DNA of 64,000 nucleotides from Limnanthes douglasii subsp. nivea (GCA_036936605.1 JAUPFV010000002.1:124294376-124358375), one strand, 5' to 3'. Shown: positions 1 to 11,242, counted from the first letter of the stretch. Made by a program: numbers and translations. The notes: generated by a model not told the origin, from the sequence alone.

Positions 1-35
1 TCTCAGGAATGTAAAGCTTGAAGAACTCTAAGCTA

Positions 36-275
36 TCACCAGAGGGAGAACTTCTTTTGACAGGATCCACCATCCGTTCCTTCTGTTAATTGAGAAGATG
101 AGATATTTCTTTCGTAGTTTAGATGTTCTGTTCGCAGATTAGATATATCTAATATAATCCTCTGGTTCTCCAGTAAGAGATTGATCCTGGATTCGTCCAA
201 TTCCATGACATGCATACGTAGTCTGGCATTATCCTTGGTCATGCCAGCAATCGTTTCTTTTGATGCAGTCTCCAT
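36..275 (-). pseudogene. Short coiled-coil ORF fragment, antisense to TE-A
   Basis: A 79-residue reading frame rich in L, E, N, R and I with heptad-like spacing (segments such as ARLRMHVMELDESRINLLLE) suggests a coiled coil. The antisense genes of the gypsy elements in this window end in coiled coils, so this may be the tail of another antisense gene left by rearrangement. I see no similarity strong enough to prove it, and it could be a chance frame. Confidence 0.3.
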
Positions 276-589
276 CTCTGTCTAAGATTATTTCTCTTTC
301 TCAAGGCATCTAACTCTCTCTTCGAGTATTTCCTCTATAAATCGACTAATGTTCTCCTTTAAACTAGTCACCCGCGTACAACTCCATGATTAGAATAACA
401 AATTTATCATCCTCAAAAGCGCCTTTACAAATACTTGAAAAACACGTTAAAACACGACGAATACTTGAGAACTGGCGACGATTTTAAGAATAATGTAAGC
501 GTAATAAGTGACATGAAATGCACTTATCAGTGAGTCACTTAAAAGTTATGTCAGACGCTATATTCATGTTATGAATTCTCTTCCATATC
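276..589. other. Non-coding stretch upstream of gag remnant
   Basis: No frame of note. It contains ACTGGCGACGA near 471-481, which recalls the TTGGCGACC primer-binding sites of the other elements here, but no LTR end lies next to it, so I do not call a PBS. Confidence 0.3.
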
Positions 590-1065
590 TAGAGGAGAAT
601 ATGGTAGTGACCTCACTCAAACGAGGACTCAATCGACCGGGGGTGTATGTCGATCTAATCAAATTCCCAACCGAGGTGATGAGAGATCTTCTTGCCCGGG
701 CAGCCGCATTCATCAGGATGGACGGTGCTCGAAAAAAGGTATTTGCCTGATATACATGTCCTTTAATCCAAGAATAGACCGCGTAGAAAATCTGAGGAGC
801 CCCCTCGACGGGACACCATTTGAAGGCCTCAATACTTCAAAAATCCATCCAGAAGATTCACGAACCCAGTCTATATCGGTCATATACGATCGAACTAAGG
901 GTAGGACTAAGTACCAAACGCCTCGGGTGATGAGCGCTCCTGGTTTCAAGCGGTCAAACAGATACTTTTGTTCTTACCATTGCGACCGTGGGCACCCAAC
1001 TGACAAATTTTGGAAGCTTTGGGAGGATATCTAACCGACTAATAGATAATTGCGAGTTAGTACAT
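590..1065 (+). pseudogene. TE-A gag C-terminal remnant
   Basis: Translated pieces match the C-terminal half of Gag in TE-G. A segment reading like 'VVTSLKRGLNRPG' (about 606-645) parallels 'VAIASLRQGLNPG' of TE-G. A degenerate zinc knuckle, FCSYHCDRGHPTDKF (about 967-1011), parallels FCQYHNDIGHTTDDC; the last Cys of the C-H-H-C set is Phe. Gag binds and packages the element RNA in cytoplasmic particles. The N-terminal half is missing and frames change, so it is non-functional. Confidence 0.6.
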
Positions 1066-1915
1066 TTCATTAAGAAATATAATCAACATTAACAGCCCGA
1101 TCGGTGGACTGACATGCCCTCCACTATAAAATACAAGCCATGGAATGATAAGCGACCCGACGTGGGCAAGCATCAATGGTTACTCGCTATTGTCAAGGGA
1201 CACCCCACTATAGTTAATGGTGATGTCATGTTTTCACCCGCCCATATGATCGTTAAGAGATCGGAGGTCGTCAGCAACATTATCTCGTCAAGACAGAATA
1301 AAAGGCCCATCATTTTTCACAATTTTCGGAGGAAACTCATTGGTATTAAAAGGGAAAACTTCTGGAAAAAGGATGTGGATGGATATTGATGTCTACGAAG
1401 TCGATGGGACTGACTTAACCTTCAAGGGTGACGACTTAAGGGGTGTCAGTATGCCTCACGAAGATGCATTGACGATACACATGGATATTGAAGGTGTGAT
1501 GGTCACACGAGTACTAGTAGATTTAAGCATCTCGGCCAATATCATTTTCAAGGAGAGTTACAACAGGATGCAAAAATCCCACCCTCCTCCCCCCGCAGAT
1601 AAGCCCACTCAATGAACCTTGGTTGGGTATTAAGGCAAGACATCTCAGTGCGTGGGGGAAGTAGAATTGATGGTTAAAGTCGGCTATGGAGCCATCAAAC
1701 GTGAGCTAAAAATGCTATCTATGATCTCGCATGCGCCTAGCCCATACCATGCAATAATCGGTTGACCTTGGTTACACAGGATGCAGGCGACCCCATGTAC
1801 TTTCAAGAAATGTGTAAAGTTCTCAGTGCAAAATACGGTCGGTATTACTCGAGTGAGTCAACGTACGAAAAGGACATGCTACGCGGTAACCATTGACCCT
1901 ACCAAACCATTCATA
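1066..1915 (+). pseudogene. TE-A protease region (aspartic protease, inactivated)
   Basis: The frame around 1440-1615 follows the protease of the sister elements: a PHEDAL segment, then VDLSISANIIF where the others have VDTGSSANILF. The catalytic D-T-G is therefore D-L-S, and the enzyme would be dead. The later part (about 1620-1915) continues with recognisable but frame-shifted pieces; VQNTVGITRVSQRTKRTCYA parallels the end of the protease domain in TE-F and TE-G. In an intact element this protease cuts the Gag-Pol precursor. Confidence 0.6.
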
Positions 1916-1924
1916 TAGTAATTA
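1916..1924 (+). promoter_or_regulatory. PR-RT junction stop (TAG TAA TTA) in TE-A
   Basis: In the protease frame the last conserved residues are followed by TAG, then TAA, then TTA. The sister elements have a stop followed by CAA or CAG at the same place. A single C-to-T change in TAG CAA TTA would give this sequence, so it fits the ancestral leaky-stop context with one later mutation (see findings). Confidence 0.5.
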
Positions 1925-1960
1925 GTCACCGGTGGGGTCCCTGCTACGGGAGCCAATAAT

Positions 1961-1971
1961 CCCCCCCCCCC
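1961..1971 (+). repeat. Homopolymer C11
   Basis: An uninterrupted run of eleven C in the linker between protease and RT of TE-A. Its length may be unreliable in sequencing. Confidence 0.9.
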
Positions 1972-1989
1972 TCGTCTGACCCGATAGAT

Positions 1990-2965
1990 GATCCACAAGA
2001 AGCAGAGCATCCCCAGGAAAGCCTTCCGGAATCAGTTGAGGAAGAAATAGCAGAGGGCCGCACGCTAGGTTTGGGTAATAAATTATCTTTTACTTTCAAT
2101 AAATCTTTGATTGAGTTACTAGCAAAAATTTGGATGTATTTGCATAGGAGGCTAACGATATGGCAGGTGTTGACCCTTCGGTTATATATGATAAGTTGGC
2201 AATAAATTCGTGTGTTAAACCGGTAATCCCAAATCGACGATCTTTTTCCACCGAGAAGCAGGAAGCAATATTGGCCGAGGTAACGAAACTATCTCATTTA
2301 GGACACATCAGGAAAGCCAAGTATCTTGTCTGGTTAGCGAATCCGGTACTGGTTTAGAAGAAACGAGGATAATGGCGCATGTCCGTTGATTTTACTGAAC
2401 TCAATCAAGTTTTCCCGAAAGATGTTTTTCCGGTGCCCCGCATTGACCATCTAGTTTATTCGGATTCAAGATGCGAGTACCTATCATTCATGGATGCATA
2501 TTCAGGGAACAATCAAATACGTCTCAACCCATCCGACGAAGAGAAAACTGCCTTCCAAACTGAGCGTGGCCTATATTGTTACATAGTGATGTCATTTAGA
2601 TTGAAAAACGTTGGGTTCACATATCAAAGTTTAATTAATCATATTTTCAGCGATCATTTAGGGAAACAAATGGAGGCGTATATCGATTCCATGATTGTAA
2701 AAACACACAGGGGAGCAACAACTGAGGTGCTCCAAATAATATTTGATTTACCAGTGCAAGTTCAATTTAAAACTCAATCCAGTTAAATTCTCTTTTGGAG
2801 TAAGTAGCGGAAAATTTCTAGGTTACGTGGTCATCCAACGAGGCATCGAGGCCAACCCTACCAAGCTGAATATAATCCTACAAATAACACCCCCACGTAA
2901 AGTCAAAGAAGTGCAAAACCTCACGGGGCGGCTCGCCACATTACCACGCTTCACATCTTGAGCCT
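1990..2965 (+). pseudogene. TE-A reverse transcriptase remnant
   Basis: Two main frames (2160-2357, 2379-2786) and a third (2743-2961) carry RT blocks in order: MAGVDPSVIY, VDFTELNQVFPKDVFPVPRID, SFMDAYSGNNQIRL, SFRLKNVGFTYQSL, then the catalytic box YIDSM where YIDDM is expected, and the thumb segment FLGYVV. The second catalytic Asp is Ser, and stops separate the pieces (after NPVLV at 2355-2357 and near 2785). RT copies the element RNA into cDNA in the particle; this copy cannot. Confidence 0.8.
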
Positions 2966-3900
2966 TAGATAAAAGTCACCCATTCTTCGAGATTTTGCAG
3001 GGAACAAAAAAATTGACTGCACAAATAAATGCCACAAGGTATTCAATGAGCTGAAACATTACCTTACCTCGCTAGAAATCATGTCCGCCCCTATAACCGA
3101 TGAACAACTGTTCCTATATTTGTCATGTTTTTCTTTTTTCAGTCAATGCAGTTTTCATATGTAGCAAAATCCTAATCGATGTTGAGACAAGGTACCTCAA
3201 CCTCGAAAAACTAGCGCTGGGATTAGTTATGGCCGCTCGTAACATGTGCCGTTACTTCTAAGGACATAAGATTTGCGTGCAAACAACATTTCGCCTTAAA
3301 ACTGTGTTGCAAAAGCCTGATGTGTCAGGTAGATTAACTACATTTAGCATCGAGTTCCAGGAATAAGATATACAGTTTTAGCCGCACACTACAATAAAGG
3401 GACAAGTCATAGCGGATTCTAGCAGAATTATCCTCTTCTCGAATAGAAAACCCTCATTGAAAGAAATCACTGACAGCGAGCACAAATAATGAATAGTCGA
3501 AGCCGATGGGGATTCCAACACGTCTGGTGGAGGAGCAGGGGTCGTACATTATTTGCCTACGGGTGAGGAAATCAAGCAGGCTATTAGATTAAATTTCCCA
3601 GTTACGAACAACGTGGCAGAATACGACGCGGTTTTTTATGGTATGAAATGGCTTTTATATGCGGAGCTTGAATTCTAAAGGTTCGTTCGGACTCGTAATT
3701 GGTGGTCAACCAGGCAAAAAGGACATATAATGCCAAACAAGAAAGAATAATAAGCTATTTAACTACATTGAGGAAGTGTGACTCTAAGTTTGTGAAAGTA
3801 TCATATGAGAAAGTCCCTCGAATGAAAAAATTTGTTGCAGACGCGCTTGCAAAGATTGTAGCCTTGGGGGAGAATCTGTTGATCATCACCCAGTAACTAC
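2966..3900 (+). pseudogene. TE-A RNase H remnant
   Basis: The connection region is broken. The RNase H core is seen near 3498-3660 (GGGAGVVHYLPTGEEIKQA, NNVAEYDAVFYGM), matching STMGCGAGICLTSPYG and NNESEYEAA of TE-G. The tail (3699-3896) has KVSYEKVPRMKKFVADALA, matching the YEHIPRAENELADSLA block with its last catalytic Asp. Stops interrupt it in several places. RNase H removes the RNA template strand during cDNA synthesis. Confidence 0.65.
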
Positions 3901-5163
3901 CAACCATGGAGCTCATCGAGAGGAACGACACTGTCCATGCAATTGTCAGCTCTAATGATTGGAGGCGACCTTATTTATTATATCTGAGCTCATTTGTTCT
4001 ACCGGCAAATAAAAATGCTAGTCAAGCTCTCTAACAAAGAACTGTCAAGTATTGTGTATTGGACAATGTTTTGTATAGACAAAGTGTCACTTGTCCTTTG
4101 CTGCACTGGCTGGATTGTTATTATTTGTTTCGTTTCCTGGTGTTACACGACTTACACGTAAGAGAAACAGGTGCAAACCACGGGCATTGAATTCTCATTC
4201 GACACTTTGTATTGGTTGAATATTATTGGCCAGAATTGGCGGCCGATGCAGAGCAATTAGTCCAGCAATGTCATCAATTCCAACAATTTGCCAATACGGG
4301 ACATTTACCGAGCGAGCCTATGCAAGTCGCCCATTTTCCTTGTCCCTTTGATAAGTGGGGCATAAACCTCACGGGGCTACTCCATATGGAGATCGGCAAA
4401 AGGAAATTCCTAATTATTATAGTGGACTACTTCACGAAATGGATAGAGGCCAAAGCATTATTTAGAACTAGAGTTCAAGAGGTTCGTGAATTTGTCCATA
4501 ATCAAATACTTGCTAGGCTTGGAATTCCACGTGTTTTGATGACAGATAGCGACCCTCAGTTTCAAAATTTGGTAGTAACGGCGTTCTGCAAACGGTATGG
4601 GATCGAGCAGCACTTCTCAACACCATATTACCCTTGTGAAAATGGACAAGTAGAAGTCACCAACAGAACAATCTTTGAGGAGATAAAAAAGAAACTTGAA
4701 GGAGCGATGATAATTTAGCGGAGGTTTTATGGGCATACCGAACTACTTCTCGAGAGACGACTGAATAAACCCCATTTCCCCTCGTGTATGGCAGTGAAGT
4801 AGTGGTTCCAATAGAAATAATTTTGCCAAGCCACCAGATCACGAGTTATGAGGAAGCGCCAAATTTAATTAGTCGGACAGAAAGCATTGAACTTATTGAA
4901 GAACGTCGCGACCAATCACATGTTCGAGTAGAATATTACATAAGCCTTGTGAGGGGTTAATTTAATGCTCGTGTAAAGCCATGCAGTTTCAAGGTTGGGG
5001 ATATGGTGATGAAGAAAATATTTCAGGGAGCAGGTGACAGAGCAGCTGACAAATTAGGTCTTAATTAGGGCAGACCCTACATTGTCATTTCTAAAGGCCA
5101 TAATGAAACTTATCAATTAGCCGATGCTGAGGGTTGCCCCTTGAAACACCCATGAAATGTAAA
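3901..5163 (+). pseudogene. TE-A integrase remnant
   Basis: The main frame (4212-4718) carries the end of the zinc-binding domain (VQQCHQFQQFAN; the second Cys of CxxC is Phe) and the catalytic core. First Asp in IIVDYFTKW, second in LMTDSDPQFQN, Glu in NGQVEVTNR, so D, D and E are all present. After a stop near 4717 the C-terminal part continues to about 5163 in pieces, ending in the frame of NHLKMYRS, parallel to IEHLRMYLE. Integrase inserts the cDNA into the genome. Confidence 0.75.
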
Positions 5164-5799
5164 TCATTTAAAGATGTATCGCAGTCTGTGTAATTATAAG
5201 GATGCGCTCTTTTTTTCTCTGATTGCACGGGAGGGTTTTTTTAATGAGACATCTAAACTCTTGTTTATCTTATTAATATATATTATCGCTTTAGCCATTC
5301 CATGTGTTTATTAAATTTTCTCCATCCTTACAATAGCGAATGGGTCAATGACCACGTTTACGGGCTACACAAGGGACCATACTAGGTCCAGACCAAGTGT
5401 CTATAAGCACGGCTGGGATAATTGGCCACGTCTACGGGCTATATGAGGGCCATACTGGGCCTCATACCTTGCACAGGGTATATCGGCGAACTGGTTATAA
5501 ACCAAGCCTATATCATGCCACGCAATTGGGTTTTATAACCTCATTGCGACTCAGTTAAAAGGATAAGTCATTTTCTAAGCTACGCAATGAGCTCTATTGA
5601 GCTCGACCTTATAGGGACTAGTTCGAATAGACACATGTGTAAAGCTACAAAATCACAATATTGCACGATATATATCAATTCAAAACAACTTGTTCCATTC
5701 GTAGCATCTCAAACGAAAAAACTATAATTATATAAAAACGGTTGAGGAAAATAGACAAGTAGGGTGATACAACTTAAGGTTCACCAACGAGAAATTTAA
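5164..5799. repeat. TE-A spacer between converging genes: purine box and duplicated ~73-bp unit
   Basis: At 5225-5246 a sequence ending GGGAGGGTTTTTTTAATG resembles the conserved box found after integrase in TE-B, E, F and G. At 5348-5391 and 5421-5464 a unit is present twice (ACCACGTTTACGGGCTAC and GCCACGTCTACGGGCTAT, then GGGACCATACTAGGTCC and GGGCCATACTGGGCC); each copy can form a short hairpin. A duplicated hairpin in this position parallels the paired hairpins of the other elements. Confidence 0.6.
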
Positions 5800-7504
5800 T
5801 CAACAAGTTAAGAGCTTAGAGGAGTAGGAGGGTCGCTAGAGAGGGTTTCGATAGGAGCTATATCGGTCGGTTGGACTTCAGCCTCCTTGGTTTCTGTCAC
5901 CAATATTTTGTCAGTTTCTTGTTCCACAAGCGGATCAGCGCATAGAGGGTTGATCGAGCTTGGAGGGGCAGGCTTTGTTACCAGATAGCTTATGGATAGT
6001 TTATCCTAAGGTTCAATGACAGCAGTTCTGGCATAGTATCCCTCTAGTTTTCTGCTATCATCTCCATCGAAACCCTCATCACTTGTGTTTCCCTCTCATC
6101 CAATACGGCAATATATTTTTCCACCGACCACGTTCGACATCCATCTCCTTCTTGGCATCCCCTGTCCTTGTTTTAAATTCTCTGTTTTCCATTATCGCTC
6201 ACCTTGATCTTCAACTTTATGCATCTGTGCCATCTTTTGTGTAAATAAATCGGTACTCTGCATCATCAGAGTGTCGTTCCGTTTGATCAGTTCGTTATTT
6301 TGGCCAAGAATAATAGTATTAACACATGAAAATTCTTTGCATTTGTCTTTGCTCGATGCCAATGAAATCTATAAAGCAGCATTCTCCATCCGAAGTACCT
6401 TGCCGCTTCGTTCACTTTGTCTTTTAACGCCTTGGCAGATCTGTACGCATGCTTAAATTAGATGAGCTCGGCTGCTACATTCTTACTCGGTCCGAACAGA
6501 ATATGCTTTGGTTACTATTTCTCCATTACCTCTAAGTCAACATTCAACATCCAACGGTAGAACAGCACGACTGAATGGTGATGCACCTGCGGATAACACC
6601 AGATCAATTTTATTTGATATATGCACTATTTAAACAAAAAAACTTTAAGTGTATATCTAATTACCTATCACTCATTGGCATACCGTCATAGTATAACACC
6701 TCGGGGTATCGTTTGAGCTGCTCGAACATTAACACTGAGGGGCGCAACATAATAAATCTGTTCGGCGAAAGTTCTTCCATGTGTACTCCCCTTCTGCTAG
6801 ACCCAACCTTTTTGTTGCCTGTAGGAATTTGAGTTGGCTTATCAATAATTGCAGAGGATGATGCAATGCCCACTATTTATGCTAATGAGGTTTAAAGACG
6901 TATACCGGACGAGTTCACAAACGTCTTCATTATTTGGCTATCTCATCTGGAATTCTCTTTTTTTATTCTCCATCTTTATCATCACTGTCTTTGACCTGAC
7001 GCGCCTGGTCATCCGCCTGGTTTTCATCTAGCACAGCCACCTCTGGAGCTTTCCCTCGATCCTGGTTAGTTGTTGGCGTGCAGACTGGTCGACCGAATTC
7101 TGGGCCACCATAACATCATCCCTGTTGTCCTCATCTACCAACTTCAACTTCCTTGTTGCAAGAGGAACAACATCAACTATCAACCGAGCCCTTTTTTGAA
7201 ATGATATGAATAACTCGTTAGATTCTTCTTCATCTTTGCGGAGACATCGCGTTTGACCTTCTAATACATGGCCTCCAGCAAGAGCAGCCTCATATTTATG
7301 TTGATCTACTTCATCAACACCCTTAAGTACAAGTACATCTCCACATTCATTTTGACAGGGCATAGATGTAAAACCCTCTCATTCTTTAGATCTTCGGATC
7401 TTAGGCACTGCTAGCCAAACCCTAGTGTTATTCCTTTCTTGATATATTTTCTTCATCAACGCCCTTTTGCGCTCAACCAATGCAATTGAACCATTGTCTG
7501 CCAT
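5800..7504 (-). pseudogene. TE-A antisense gene, coiled-coil type, broken
   Basis: On the minus strand an ATG at 7502-7504 opens a frame (MADNGSIALVERKRALMKK) that runs to a stop near 7391. An open segment of the same gene follows at 7028-7363 (acidic, with VPLATRKLKLVDEDNRDDV), then 6661-6873 (EELSPNRFIMLRPSVLMFEQ), then frame-broken helical sequence to about 5800. It sits where the antisense gene of Tat-like elements lies, but its N-terminus is unlike the MFTTRNALVK type of TE-B, E and F, and I see no Transposase_28-like block. Function unknown; the tail suggests a coiled coil. Confidence 0.5.
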
Positions 7505-8711
7505 GGTCACTTTTCCTTCCTTTGAAATATTCAGCTAAGAAACTGGCCACAAGCTAGCTTTTAGGTAGTTCACCTGTGTAAATAGCAGAGCTGGTTCTTG
7601 AAACCAAGTCGAGCTCGAAAGGTTGCCGACTTTAACCAAGGGTTCTTGTATCCCTCTGTTATGTCTTCCTTACACTAATCCCGATGAGTCCCTTCATCTG
7701 CAAAGACAAGTACAGAATAATTAACACCAAGAGCAATTAGCAAATCATAAACTTTATAAACAACGCTTACACTTCAGTTTCCACTTTCTCTCTAACTGGA
7801 GATTCATTTTTTATTTCTCATGCTCCTAATTTCCTGACACATAAACAAATAAGTTTTTTCAGTTTTTATCCGAATAAAGGAGTTCAACAAATTCCTTATC
7901 ATGGTCAACTGGGTGTAGAAGAAATGAGACTTAACAAGTTTTGATACACCAACGGCTAAGGGTAAATTGACCAAACAAGCCTTAATTCCTAATAAGCGCG
8001 AGCTCAATACTAAACTAAGAAGCATCCTCCATCTATTTGCGTCTAATTAGGTCGGGCATATACATATTATGCTAAAAAATTGCGAATTAACGAAGGAAAG
8101 GGAAATCGAAGCCCCTAATAAAAAATAATTGTGAATAGACAGGTTTCTGGATCTTGGGCTTGATAAGGGTTCTCGCCAACAAATTGTACTCTGACTATAA
8201 CATCTTCATGTTATCACCACTTTCCTCTTCATTGACTTTTTGGGTGCCATTATATCTACTCGTGACTGCAATGAGCCAATACGACGAATAAAAACAAGTA
8301 TATGATGAGGTGACTTATGAAAGATTTCACACCCAGTGCATGCGGTTTTTGATTTTGTATCTAAGGTGTTCGTTAATCATTCTAACACCAGGGGGTTTTC
8401 CCCAGAAAAAACGCTAACAATAGATGAAGAAAATTGAAATACTTATCTTCAAGTTTGAAGGAGAGGAATATCTTTTTGGATGAATGGTTTTGAAACAATA
8501 GCAAATAATAAAAAATGAGAAGATAATTTGCGGTAAGATCACAAAAAAAGCAAAAGCAAGTGAGAAGTTTTTAATTTACCTTATACCCACATAAGATGTG
8601 ATAAGAAAGTGGTCAAAGTTTTAAGGCTTAAACACGCATCATCAAAACCCAAACGATATTTCCATAAAACGGCTGAGTGTCAGAACCGTCAAATCACATG
8701 CGTGAAGATAC
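7505..8711. other. TE-A region upstream of the antisense gene
   Basis: About 1.2 kb, AT-rich, no convincing coding frame (a 73-codon minus frame at 7804-8025 has no recognisable motif). By position it would be the promoter and leader of the antisense gene plus element 3' non-coding sequence. Confidence 0.4.
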
Positions 8712-8727
8712 AACTAGATACGTGTTG

Positions 8728-8944
8728 CCTCCAAGGGGGTAGCCGAGTTGGTTGAGTATGGTATGCTTGTGACCAAAGGTCATGAGTTCAAGTCCCTCTA
8801 CATACGATTTCTCGGCTGAGCCTGTCACCTTGTGTGGTTTACCTTCTGGCGTTGGTTTGCAGGCTATCGCGTCAGACTGAGGGTTTACCCTGTGCGCACT
8901 CATTGCACTCTGAGTAGCGGCTGCGGGTTCCCTCTGGAAAAAAA
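8728..8944 (+). mobile_element. tRNA-derived SINE with poly(A) tail
   Basis: About 217 bp with a pol III A box (TAGCCGAGTTGG, 8740-8751) and a B box (within GGTCATGAGTTCAAGTCC, 8779-8796) at tRNA-like spacing, ending in a run of A. It is flanked by a 16-bp direct repeat with one mismatch (8712-8727 AACTAGATACGTGTTG, 8945-8960 AACTAGACACGTGTTG), the hallmark of LINE-driven insertion. The body ends in GGTTCCCTCTGG followed by poly(A), so it is not the TTG-ending Au type as I know it; family not identified. It inserted into TE-A between antisense gene and polypurine tract and is therefore younger than TE-A. Confidence 0.85.
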
Positions 8945-9074
8945 AACTAGACACGTGTTGATAACGGTAACTAGACCCAAGAGATCTACTAACTTTATAA
9001 TTCTAACGATAAGCATGGATATGGTAAAAGTTATGACATAAGCTGGATTTGTCTGCTTGTCTTATTAAAATTAA

Positions 9075-9126
9075 TTCATGGATTCTTCATTTTCAACACA
9101 AAATCCATGAACTAGGGAGGGTGCCC
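9075..9126 (+). promoter_or_regulatory. TE-A stem-loop and polypurine tract
   Basis: A perfect 10-bp inverted repeat (TTCATGGATT 9075-9084, AATCCATGAA 9102-9111, 17-nt loop) abuts the purine-rich AACTAGGGAGGGTGCCC that ends at the LTR start. Polypurine tracts prime plus-strand DNA synthesis; the stem-loop is an extra feature whose role is unknown. Confidence 0.55.
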
Positions 9127-9778
9127 TGATAAGGGGGTATTATCCGGCTGACAAGAAAAAAAATATCCGATCAGACAAAGCCACTCGAAGCATGAGAGAC
9201 GATCGAGGCAGTGTAAGTCCGAGAGGCAGACAAAGAGGAATAGGACACCAAGCTTAAACTACGAGTTGAGCAAGAAGTCAAATCATGTCTAACGACGATG
9301 AAGAAAATGGATAACGCTTGGACCAATTGAATATTTCACCAACTTAAGGAGTCGATGAGCAAGCTGACTTAAATAGATAACCGAGCGAGGTATCTCAAAC
9401 GAGCAGTACGTGGTCAATTGAATCGAGTTTGATTCGACACGTGGACGAAATTGAACACCAGATGATCGTTGATTAACGCTCGGTCGGGAACGTGGATGAT
9501 ACCGATCGAGCTCAAACCATGAAGGAAACAGTTAAAGCAGCGGATTACTGTCACTTAAATGGAATTAGTCAAGCCACTAACACATTACTCATAAATATAG
9601 GATCCATGATGTAAATATAGTTATGCATGTATTTAGTGGCAGCAAATATTATGGTAACTGCTAAGAACAGTGTTACAATATGTATAAATAGGGGATAAAA
9701 TTCAAGAGATATGTAAGTTCTCTTCTCTGAAATACAAAAGTAATTACTTTGCAATTTCCTTTGTTATTTCCCGTAACA
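9127..9778 (+). repeat. TE-A 3' LTR (boundaries tentative)
   Basis: Starts TGATAAGG directly after a polypurine tract and contains a TATA box (TATAAATA, 9683-9690) about 90 bp before the proposed end CCGTAACA, a normal U3-R-U5 layout. Length about 652 bp. The partner LTR is outside the window, so the right boundary rests on the TG...CA rule only. Confidence 0.5.
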
Positions 9779-10966
9779 TAGATTTAAGAAATTTTGAATC
9801 ATAGGAGGAAGAGAATGAAGAAAAGGAAAACGAGGTATGAAATTTGGTTGGAAAACAGGTTTGGTGAAGAGAATAACGAGGTTCGAAACCGAAAAAAACT
9901 AGAGAGAGAAGAGGGTTTGAAATTATGGTTTAAATTTGGTTGTAACCAGGTCGTATTATTTTAAATTAAATAGGGTGACACAGTTCAATTAGTAATTTGG
10001 GTAATTCAGTAAAAAGTATATGTGAATGATAAGTTAGTAAAAGTAAATGGTAAGTATTGAAAGCTAAATCGCAAAAAAGTAAAAGTAAAAGTACAATGGT
10101 AAAAAAAAGTTGATGGTAATAGACTGCTTGCATTTACAAAAAAAATGATAAATTTAGGTGTCAGGTGTCACACTCTGGTTAACTAGCACGCGTTATTTGT
10201 CATATATGCAAGATTTCTTAACAAAAAGGACCAGTTTTGGGCAATAAGGAAACGTAATGGCTGTTTTGCAACATGTGACCACTTTTGGTGACTAACCATG
10301 GTTTTTAGCCTTAAAATTGCTAGAGAGAGAGAAAACCGAAAGCGTTCACATATTGAGAGATAAAAGTTAAACATTTGGAGATAAATATTTGGAGATACTA
10401 TAAGAGTTGTATCTTCTTTTGTAGGATGAGATTGCTTTGTAAAATAGCATACGAGTGTGTGAATATTTATTGTTTGAGAGAGTCTTCATGTAACCTTTTA
10501 TATATAAAATTTATGTTTGTTATCCGTAAATGTTGGATTTTTAACAATACGAATTACGTTAAATTTGTCTTGTGTGTTTGGTTTAAATTCTTATTCTTAT
10601 ATCTTATTTTGTTGTTTTGAGTTCATAGTTAATGATTTGAATACCATCCAAAAATGTATGGTTTTTATGATTCTTGTTACGTAAACTATCCTACTAACAT
10701 ATATATTTCGACTCAATAATATTTACGATTTTGATTAGCATTGTTTTGATCTTACGGTTGTTCGGAACCTAGTATTAACAATTCAAAAATAATTTAATTA
10801 AAAAAATAACAAAACAAATATGCACAAATAATAAAATAAACTCGATAATTGTTTTCAAATAGATAATTTGGAAACTATATATTTGGAAAGGTTAGAATAG
10901 TGACTGCACATTTTATCTTTTTACAACTATGCATTATATGCTCAATTCAATCTTTGCAATACACTG

Positions 10967-11242
10967 TTGATAATCTTAAAAGACAAGTCAAAAATTATTT
11001 TTATATTTATATTAATATTATTTACCTTTTATCTTTTATTACCGGAGATTCTTCTTGATGGAAAATTCATGTTGCCTTCAGATATTAACTTGGGATTAAT
11101 GCAAGACTATTTTGCCAATTATTTTTTTTGTAGAAGTTTATGTTCAGTAAGTGAAGAAGTTAAAAAGCAGGCAGCTCTGTACACCAGTCAATTCAACAAT
11201 ACCACTACCGGTGACTTTAAATCCTATATCACCGAACTATAA
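10967..11242 (+). pseudogene. Small ORF of unknown nature
   Basis: The second half of the frame (from MLPSDINLGLMQDYF to DFKSYITEL) has ordinary protein-like composition, unlike the hydrophobic low-complexity first part encoded by AT-rich DNA. It could be an exon fragment of a lost gene. I do not recognise it, no clear splice pattern supports it, and it may be a chance frame. Confidence 0.2.

Larger units (their letters stand above)
1..9778 (+). mobile_element. TE-A: old Ty3/gypsy (Tat-like) LTR retrotransposon, 5' end outside window
   Basis: Remnants run in the order gag C-terminus, protease, reverse transcriptase, RNase H, integrase (+ strand, about 590-5163), then an antisense gene (5800-7504), a polypurine tract and a 3' LTR. 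The order RT-RH-IN is that of Ty3/gypsy, and an antisense gene before the 3' LTR is known from the Tat clade. The copy is heavily broken by stops and frameshifts, and the protease and RT active sites are altered. The Gag N-terminal half is missing, and 1-580 does not look like gag, so the 5' side is rearranged. The 5' LTR is not in the window, so the target duplication cannot be tested. Its antisense gene is unlike that of the other elements here, so TE-A is a separate subfamily. Confidence 0.8.

Noticed and set aside
1961..1971. C11 run as a frameshift signal between PR and RT
   Set aside because: Absent from all other elements; the shared feature there is the stop codon.
8738..8800. Possible tRNA gene
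   Set aside because: A and B boxes are present, but no acceptor stem or cloverleaf can be drawn, and the 217-bp body with poly(A) and target duplication is a SINE.
10159..10780. Possible solo copia LTR (TGTCAGG...TATTAACA)
   Set aside because: TG...CA ends and a leader-like AGAGAGAGAAAACC stretch are suggestive, but no target duplication or partner was found.
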